From NCBI GenBank assembly GCA_024220505.1, contig JAKZZE010000008.1, positions 372,001 to 436,000 of the forward strand: a DNA stretch of 64,000 nucleotides, read 5' to 3'. Positions 57,138 through 64,000 of the stretch are shown one piece after another. Source of the DNA: Rhizopus arrhizus. Taxonomy: Eukaryota > Mucoromycota > Mucoromycetes > Mucorales > Rhizopodaceae. The translations under genes were made by a program, and so were the position numbers. Below the pieces are notes generated by a model. That model saw only the letters and a list, made by a program, of their open reading frames with translations, searched no databases and was not told the DNA's origin. Within the stretch, counting starts at the first letter, position 1. Every line of letters begins with the position of its first letter.

Positions 57138-59043
57138 ATGGATTCTAACGCTGGCCCGGTAAGAACAAGTGCCTATAAGAATAAAAGAGAAAAAAGAGCT
57201 AAATAGAATTCTGTAGAGATTTCTTTTACCTTCCTACTCTACCCAAAGAAAGGCACCTACACTTGCTAACTTTGCTACTGATTTTCAGATCGCAGGTACA
57301 TTTAACAGAACAATTTTTATTTTTAATGTAATTTATAAATCAAATTGAAATAGATCGTACAAAACTCTGGACAGATCTTTATTCACCAAAACTTGAAGTA
57401 AAATGACCTTCCAACTCTAAGCAAAATCCACTAATTCTTCTCCTACAACTTAGAATGATGTAGCAGTAAGGCCTGCCAGAGTAAAAGAAGTAAAAATGGC
57501 TATTGACAATTCTTCAATCGGTCATCAAAAAGGGCCCACTAAAATTTTATTTCTCACTGGCCCTTCAGGCTGCGGAAAAAGTACGTTAATAAGACTTGTA
57601 TGTCAATCTATGAACTATCAGATCATTGAGTGGATTCATAGTACACCAATGAGTGACGATGGCTTTAACTCTGGTAATTATACATGCACACAGTCTTTCC
57701 AAATAAGCTATTATGATTAACTTACTTTATTATCCTAGTTTCAAACATGACACGCTTTGAGCAATTTTTAAACCAATCCATACGTACTTCAGCTCTTAAT
57801 GATGATACTTGTAGTAAAAAAGTGATACTAGTAGATGATATACCTGATCTAACAACAGACTCTGTGAAAGCTCAATTTCATTCTATTCTACACGCCTGTG
57901 CTGAGATCTCTTTACCCTTTTTGATTGTATTTATTACCAGTGATTCATGGACTATATCCACAACTCATCAAAAGAATTATGATACACGATTAACTAGTAT
58001 TAGAGACTTAATTCCATCTGAATTATCTAACGATCGCCGAATACATACTATAGAGTAAAAAAAAAAAAAGAAAAAAAGCAAATATGAAAATAGAGGAAGA
58101 GGGTGCTTACTGATTATTTTCTTTCTTTGGAGTTTTTAGATTTTTACCGATTACCAAAAAAGCTTTATTGAAAGTGTTGAACAAGATTATGTCCAGTGAA
58201 ATGATTGGTGTAAGTAAAGACAAGTTGGATGAAATTGTCGAGTTGAGCCATGGTGATCTTCGCTCAGCAATCAACATGCTTCAATTTTATTCTACACCAT
58301 CAAGAACGAATGATAGGAAGCGAAAAAGAGACGGGATATCAACCCTATTTGATAAAGTCACCGGGCCATTGCCTTTATTTCATGCTGCTGGCAAAGTTCT
58401 TTACGCTAAGCGAGATTTAGAAGGAAATTACGAATCAAAACCAGAGGTAATATTAAATGAATAACATACCAAAACAGGGAAAGAAAATTTACAGAGTAAT
58501 ATATTAGGATATTATAAATAGGTTACCTGTAGATAATGATATGTTTATTTCTTATTTGCATGAAAATTGCTTAATGTTTCAAAGTGATATTGAAGAATGC
58601 GCAAAATCCTTTGAATACATGAGTACAGCGGACATAATACGCACAAAACAGGACTGGCAAAACTATACACCAAGTGATTATCGATGCTTATTATCAATGC
58701 ATGGTATTATGGCAACAAGAAAGAATAAAGTAGGTGGTGTTCTTCGACAGATGAATAAACCTTTGTTTTTCAATACACATTATCCAGTTCAGAAAACGAA
58801 AGATGAAGGTTTGTGATAAAACACATGTTTTTTAATTGTTTTTAATGAAAAATAGGGAATTATACGAGTATTTTGCATACCACAAATAACATTACAAATG
58901 AGGAAGAGATGGATACAATTCAAGATGATGTTATTGAAGAGTTTAGTGAAGATGAGTTTGATGATATATATGGTGATGGAACTGAACTTGAAGAAATGCT
59001 TAATAGTCTCCAAAGCACTCTAGATGGAAAGACTATCTCATAA
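57138..59043 (+). CDS. RAD17: RAD17/RAD24, checkpoint clamp-loader subunit
   Basis: This protein replaces Rfc1 in the clamp loader that puts the 9-1-1 ring on damaged DNA. Exons are 57138-57158, 57217-57295, 57354-57397, 57454-57673, 57739-58054, 58140-58446, 58508-58808 and 58856-59043, giving 491 aa (human 681). Family order is clear: LWTDLYSPKLEND (the 'W-D-K-Y-x-P' entry), RPARVKEVKMAI, the Walker A FLTGPSGCGKSTLIRLV, EWIHS, KKVILVDDIPDL (Walker B-like), LIVFITSD, LSHGDLRSAINMLQFYS, LFHAAGKVLYAKRDLE, and FISYLHENCLMF. The tail is acidic (EEFSEDEFDDIYGDG), also seen in the family. The first exon encodes only seven residues. Confidence 0.92.
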
Positions 59044-59844
59044 TGGCATTACATTTTACTATTATTATTATTATTTGAATTGTACATATGACATCTCTTG
59101 CATTGCGCATAACATAAAGCCTTCACCTTTTTCTTTTACTTTACATACTTTTAAGTTATCAAATATAAGTTGTTACATAGAACTAATAAAAATCACCGTA
59201 TAAACTTTTACATAACTGCTTTTTGTTAGGCTTAAAAAAAGCTAAAAAGGGGTTTTGCTTTGTAGTTGTTATTTTGAAGGGTGATTTTCAGGTAAACAAA
59301 AGACATTATTTTTTTACTTTTATTCAAAATTAATTGACGGTATATTAAAGCTGTTTGGTGGTTATATTTTCTTTTATTAAGCTATATGAGCTTTTGTAGT
59401 ATAAGGTTCATGCTTATAAAGCGCAATGTATAGAATCGCTAAAATAAGGACATCCATGAGAATCAATCATTTATATTGATATTATGCTTATGAAAAATTT
59501 GCTTCATCGAACTAAATAATTATTATAAAAACAGTTGCATGATGAACGCGTAAATAAATTATAGAAGGCATAACCTATATAATATTAGCTTTAGTCGATC
59601 CTTTAGTTAATTAATGATGAGTGATAACTTGCTACTTTAAAACGGTGTAAAACCTTATCGCATCCTTGTGCTTATAAAAAATAATGCTATACGATTCATA
59701 AGTTCAAAATAATAATAGCTTCCTCATGAATTTTTTTGACACTCTTTTTACTTTAAATTCAACTCCGATTTTATAACTTCTAGGAAAACTTTTTTCTTCA
59801 AATTACGTGTTAAGAAAACTTTTTATCTTTTTATTTTTATTAAA
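59044..59844. other. intergenic, RAD17 3' flank and NTF2 promoter
   Basis: This 800-bp AT-rich stretch holds no frame of interest. An ATT repeat follows the RAD17 stop (59060-59075). T-rich sequence at 59805-59842 is the leader of the NTF2 gene. Confidence 0.4.
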
Positions 59845-60382
59845 ATGGATCATATCGGGAGTGTTGCTAAATCTTTTGTAGAGTATTACTATTCAACTTT
59901 TGATGCTAACAGAGCTGCATTGACTGGTCTTTACGTAAGTCATATACATACAAGCTTTTCTTTTTACTTATTCATGATTAGAGAGAGGAATCTATGCTTA
60001 CTTTTGAAGGTCAACAATTTAAGGGAACTGCCAGCATTATTGAAAAGTTGACTGTAAGCTGTACCAAAAGTTTTATTTCAAAGCCATATATTAATACAAA
60101 AGTTTATATAGTCTCTTCCTTTCCAAAAGGTTTCTCACAATGTCAACACCCTTGATGCTCAACCTGGTAGCCCTTCCACTGGTAGCATAATTGTCACTGC
60201 TACTGGTCATTTGACTGTAAGACATAAAAGAATAAAAAAAAAAAAGAGGAAAATATTAACATATTCTTGTTTAGGTCGATGATAGTCCTAACCCTTTGAT
60301 GTTCTGTCAAACTTTCCACTTAGTTCCTGCAGGCAGCACTTACTGGATATTCAACGATATCTTCCGTTTGAACTGCGCTTAA
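59845..60382 (+). CDS. NTF2: nuclear transport factor 2
   Basis: NTF2 carries Ran-GDP back into the nucleus through the pore. Exons are 59845-59934, 59982-60053, 60112-60216 and 60275-60382, all phase 0, giving 124 aa (yeast 125). Matches run through the whole fold: [76 protein letters not shown] and [13 protein letters not shown]. The aspartates (DD) in the VDDSPNP loop fit the Ran-binding surface. The stop is only 72 bp from the PDI stop on the other strand. Confidence 0.97.
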
Positions 60383-60454
60383 AGTTTACAATAAAGAGAA
60401 AAGAATGGATGAAAAATAAATGTGATATTTTTTGTTTATTTTACAAGTATTTTA

Positions 60455-61996
60455 TTAATGCTCAACAGGTGTGGCTTTCTTATCGAAAGCGGACAAAATG
60501 TTCTTACGGATATTGAAGTCATCTGCCTTAGCACTTGTTACATCATCAGATCCTGAAACCTTGGCAAGACGTGCCTTTTCCTTTTGTAAAAAGTCTTCAC
60601 CGTTGGAGATGACCTTTTCCATTACCTTGGCATAATATTTGGCATGACTATACATATTTCCCAAGAGTTAATTTCATAGGCACTTTTTTATTTTCTTCTT
60701 ACCGAGAGGCATGATCTTTGACAGCGTCAGCAACTTCTTTTTGAATTTGCTCACGAGCAGCAGGATTTTTGATGAATTCAATAGCCTTTTCATCCAAATG
60801 ACTAATACGGCCAGCCTAAAGTAAAAGAAAAGTTAACAAGTAATCGAGACAGCCAAGTGCAATCAAACTTACAGCGGGCAATAAACCACCACCAACAGCA
60901 CGTTGGGCATTACAATGTTTGTTAAGAAATTCAATAAAACCAGCTTCATTACGTCCACCTTCGTAAGCGATAGGTTCGCTTTCACCAGCAGGGAAGAATT
61001 TGATGGTAGGATAACCAGAGATGTCAAATTCAGAACCAATATCACGTTCCTTGTCAGCATCAATCTTTGCTACAACACACTAAAAGAATCATCAGCTTTC
61101 TCTTTACTTCTCTATCTTCCTCACTTACATTTTCAACACCAGAATAAGCAGTTGCGATGGTTTCATAAATAGGAGCTATTGTATAGATGAATAAGAAAAC
61201 ATTTCGATTTAATATTCTTCAACTCACCCAAGTTCTTGCAGTGTCCACACCAGGAAGCATAAAACTCAACAAGAACATTTTGCTTTGGGTTTAAGGCGAC
61301 TTGATGAAAGTTCTTTGTAGTCAACTCGACTACATCTGATTTCTTTGCCTTAATACGAGGGGCAACACCTGACTTTTCTTGAACAAAGGAAGCAAGAGAG
61401 CTCAAATCACGTCCGCCTTGGTATTGTTCCACCTCTTCAGGGTTCTTGACACCCTTAGGGAACCACTTTAAGGTAGGGAAGCCTTTGACACCATAGACAG
61501 CACCAGTGTTACGGTGTTCGTCTGCGTTGAATTTGGCAATAATGACATTATCCTTTTGATGAGCAAAGGCATCACCCAATTGGGCATAGGTAGGAGCCAA
61601 CTTTTTGCAGTGACCACACCAGGGAGCATAGAATTCAACAAGAGCAGGTTTGGAGCCATCAATAACAGTGTGGAAGTTGTCATCGGTCAAGACAACGACA
61701 TTGCCGTCATAGGTCACAATAGAGGACTTGGGTAAAGAGGAGCTGCGACGAACGAGTTGAAGGATATCGTCCAAGGAGTTTATATCTTTCAATTGACCAA
61801 ACGCGTTATTGACGTGGCCAGCGAGTTTTTCGGGTGATTTGAGTTCATTGAAGTAATAGTTGAGCTTTTCTTGGTTGAGTTGTTTGACGTTATCAACCAA
61901 GTCGTAAGCAACATGACCACCTAAGTAAAAATCGTAGCCGAGAAATGCTGCATTAGCAGCAATCAAGAAGAAAAATAACTTTTTCAGAAAAGACAT
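60455..61996 (-). CDS. protein disulfide isomerase with two CGHC domains (ERp38-like)
   Basis: The enzyme forms and rearranges disulfides in the ER. Exons, in transcript order, are 61996-61228, 61175-61129, 61079-60873, 60815-60703 and 60647-60455, giving 442 aa. A hydrophobic leader or anchor (KKLFFFLIAANAAFLGYDF) opens the chain, followed by about 75 residues of unassigned helix. Two thioredoxin domains follow with CGHC at residues 127-130 and 250-253 (YAPWCGHCKKL, YASWCGHCKN). The last 95 residues are an ERp29-type helical domain (AREQIQKEVADAV). The C-terminus is TPVEH, not HDEL or KDEL; the N-terminal segment may act as a membrane anchor instead. It is tail-to-tail with NTF2. Confidence 0.94.
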
Positions 61997-64000
61997 GACG
62001 AAAAAGAAAAAGTATAAAAAAAACAGAGAGAGAGAGGATCTAGCACAAATTAAATAATTTTTCAAAACCCACAAATCATTTTATTCCAAGTACTGGATTC
62101 TGAAAATTATCAACTGTTTAAAACTTTGATTGGCCGACTGATGTAATTAAATTTGTCGATTTCTTTAGAGTATTCAAAAGAGCCTTAAAGAATCGTATCG
62201 AACTTGTCGTTACTTTCTGCAATTTATTTACCAATCATCTTATACCACCTCAAATATCACTGCCTTATTAAAATTATATAGCCCTTGACAATTATTAATA
62301 GTTATCCCAACGACAGATATTGGGAAACATATTTTACTAAAATCTAAATTCAGGGAAAAAATCCTTTCCTATACTTTGAATTATTAATGATACTTTTTTA
62401 TAAAAAAAAAAAAAAAAAGAAAACTCGAGTCTTGCATTAAATAAATGTAACCATTTCTTTAAGCTGACTTTTAACAAATTATTAATGTAATGTTTAGGTA
62501 CTCATGCTCTCAGGTAAACCTATTTAAACAAAGACAAGTACAATCACTGCTCTTTATTACCTTTAAACTTGTTACATCCCAAGTAATAATACTACTCGTG
62601 TCTTTAATATGAAAATTCTGTGTAAATAAATAAAATTTTACTTTAATCTCATGAGCTGTTACTTCTTCATCATACATGTGGTTAATATAATTATCACAAC
62701 TAGATTATAATAAGCAATATTCTAGAAAGAAAAAAAACCATTTCAAAGAAACAAAACTAGATGCATATTAGATTCGAAAGTTCTTAAGCAATATGGCTGA
62801 ATCATTCTATGATGGCTGCTTTCTGTCTACTAATCAAACTGAAGGTGTTACTGCACCACAGTATGAATAATGCCATTCATTTTTGCTTTTTGGTCAAAAA
62901 GTTATTGAAATGTAAGTTTTCTTATGAGAGTTTACTAACATAATAACTTGTTTTCTTTTTTCTTTAAAAAACATTGCCAATATTGAAAGCAAATTCTCTG
63001 TGAATAGAATAAATAGCCAAATGACGCTAACAGGAAATGGACCCTTCTCAGACCAAAGACAAAGTAAAGGACTTGACATGATTTTAGATTTGGTGATCAC
63101 GAAGTGAGCCGTATGGAAGTAAAGATTAATTCAAAGTACACCAACTCCGCGAAAGAACTATTCTAGGCTTTTAAATAATAATAAAAAATACAAAGACAGA
63201 AATAGCGAATTAATTGTACATTTAGCATTAAAGGCTTATAGATTCATATTGATGTAAGACAAGAGTGCAAATCCATGACATCAAAATCCAAATTGTTTCA
63301 CGAAACTGTATAAACACTAACAAACATTGTGAGGATTCAGATATACAACTTGAGTTCAAAAGAATGCTGACGTCTCCTTTCAATTTTTTTGAACAAGATA
63401 TCAAACAACTGAGCATTTCTGTTTGCTTCAAATCTAATACGATTAAAGCAAGCAAAAAAAAAAAAAAAAAAAAAAAAAAGTATTCTTTAGGAATTAGGAG
63501 ACATGAGGATCATACGAGAACTTAGAATTGAAGCAATCTTATATAAACTTCTTTAAAGATATTTATCTTTTTTTTTTTTTTTTTTTTTTTTCTATTAGCA
63601 ATTTAGTATTAAGCAACTTTGACAAAGCAACCCTGCTGTAAGTCAATAATAATTTATTTTTAAAAATACAAACGAGATGTGCATGTTCTCTTTTTCAGTT
63701 TTATTAACAGCTTTTCTAGTTAACTTTGTTTTTGAAGACTTACTGTAACTTTTGACATGATAAATACAGTTCATAACACGTAAGGTTTAAAATAAATTAT
63801 TTACAAGATCATCAAAGATTGTACTGTACTTGTAAAATCAGTCTTTCTTGGCTTAGTAGATCCTAGAATATACATCGTATTAATACCATATAGCGTATTC
63901 AAAAGTCAATGAAATACTGCCCCACACACTACAAGAAAATTTGCTGCTATTAAAGAAAAGGACGATCGACGAACCCTCTTCTATGACCGCTCTTGTGGCA
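61997..64000. other. terminal 2 kb without a supported gene
   Basis: The first part is the promoter and GA-rich leader (62020-62037) of the PDI gene. The rest is AT-rich with homopolymers near 62400-62419, 63450-63480 and 63568-63592. Short frames near 62790-63110 (for example GPFSDQRQSKGLDMILDLV on plus) look partly protein-like but are broken by stops and may be transposon debris. No gene, RNA or repeat family is assigned. Confidence 0.4.

Noticed and set aside
62780..63120. Small spliced gene starting MAESFYDGCF
   Set aside because: The frames end within about 25 codons and the next pieces could not be joined by credible introns.
15..64000. CRISPR arrays, bacterial operons, tRNA or rRNA genes
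   Set aside because: No regularly spaced repeats, Shine-Dalgarno-led gene runs, cloverleaf-like or rRNA-like sequence was found; the genes are intron-bearing and eukaryotic.

Overview
This is a nuclear contig from a fungus. It is AT-rich, with long A/T homopolymers between genes and many short introns (mostly 50-70 nt, GT...AG). The genes are fungal or opisthokont housekeeping genes. A slicer-type Argonaute, a human-like single-domain DPH6, an MLX-like bHLH factor and LINE and Tc1/IS630-type relics fit an early-diverging fungus. I infer Mucoromycota, probably Mucorales; the genus cannot be told from the sequence alone. No CRISPR array, operon, rRNA or tRNA gene was recognised.

Layout. 1-9,000: 3' end of an Argonaute gene, a small basic protein, a syntaxin-like SNARE and IML1/DEPDC5 (GATOR1/SEACIT) only 11 bp apart, then an MLX-like bHLH factor on the minus strand. 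9,700-17,300: stomatin-like protein 2 (minus), a poor 2.6 kb, an SCP2-domain protein and the 17-exon APC5 subunit. 17,400-31,800: Nup155/170 (minus, short C-terminus), peroxisomal carnitine acetyltransferase (minus), a ketopantoate reductase-like enzyme, a short COG8, a bacterial-type CMP kinase (minus), a long inverted repeat with a dead DDE transposase, and CCT8. 32,370-36,600: a decayed LINE with a solo LTR inside it, SVP26/TEX261 and DPH6. 39,700-49,450: transketolase, ADE4, a NAK-family kinase, a GUCD1-like protein and HMG-CoA synthase. 49,450-54,300: gene-poor and repeat-bearing, with two more LTR copies and a broken coding frame. 54,300-62,000: an unrecognised Q-rich protein, RAD17/RAD24, NTF2 and a PDI. 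The last 2 kb hold no gene I can support.

The functional genes act in unrelated pathways: TORC1 signalling, mitosis, nuclear pores and import, Golgi traffic, ER folding, pentose phosphate, purine and sterol synthesis, and the DNA-damage checkpoint. There is no metabolic cluster. Many neighbours are tail-to-tail with 70-330 bp between stop codons.

The best candidates for unusual biology are: the ~390 bp near-identical inverted repeat around a transposase relic (a possible hairpin-RNA source in a genome with a slicer Argonaute); the unknown 338-aa protein; the 11-bp gap between two same-strand genes; two vesicle/pore subunits that stop early; and single-base breaks in HMG-CoA synthase and the GUCD1-like gene only about 400 bp apart, which may be sequence errors. 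Exon joins were derived by hand from splice sites, reading frame and remembered protein families; no database search was run.
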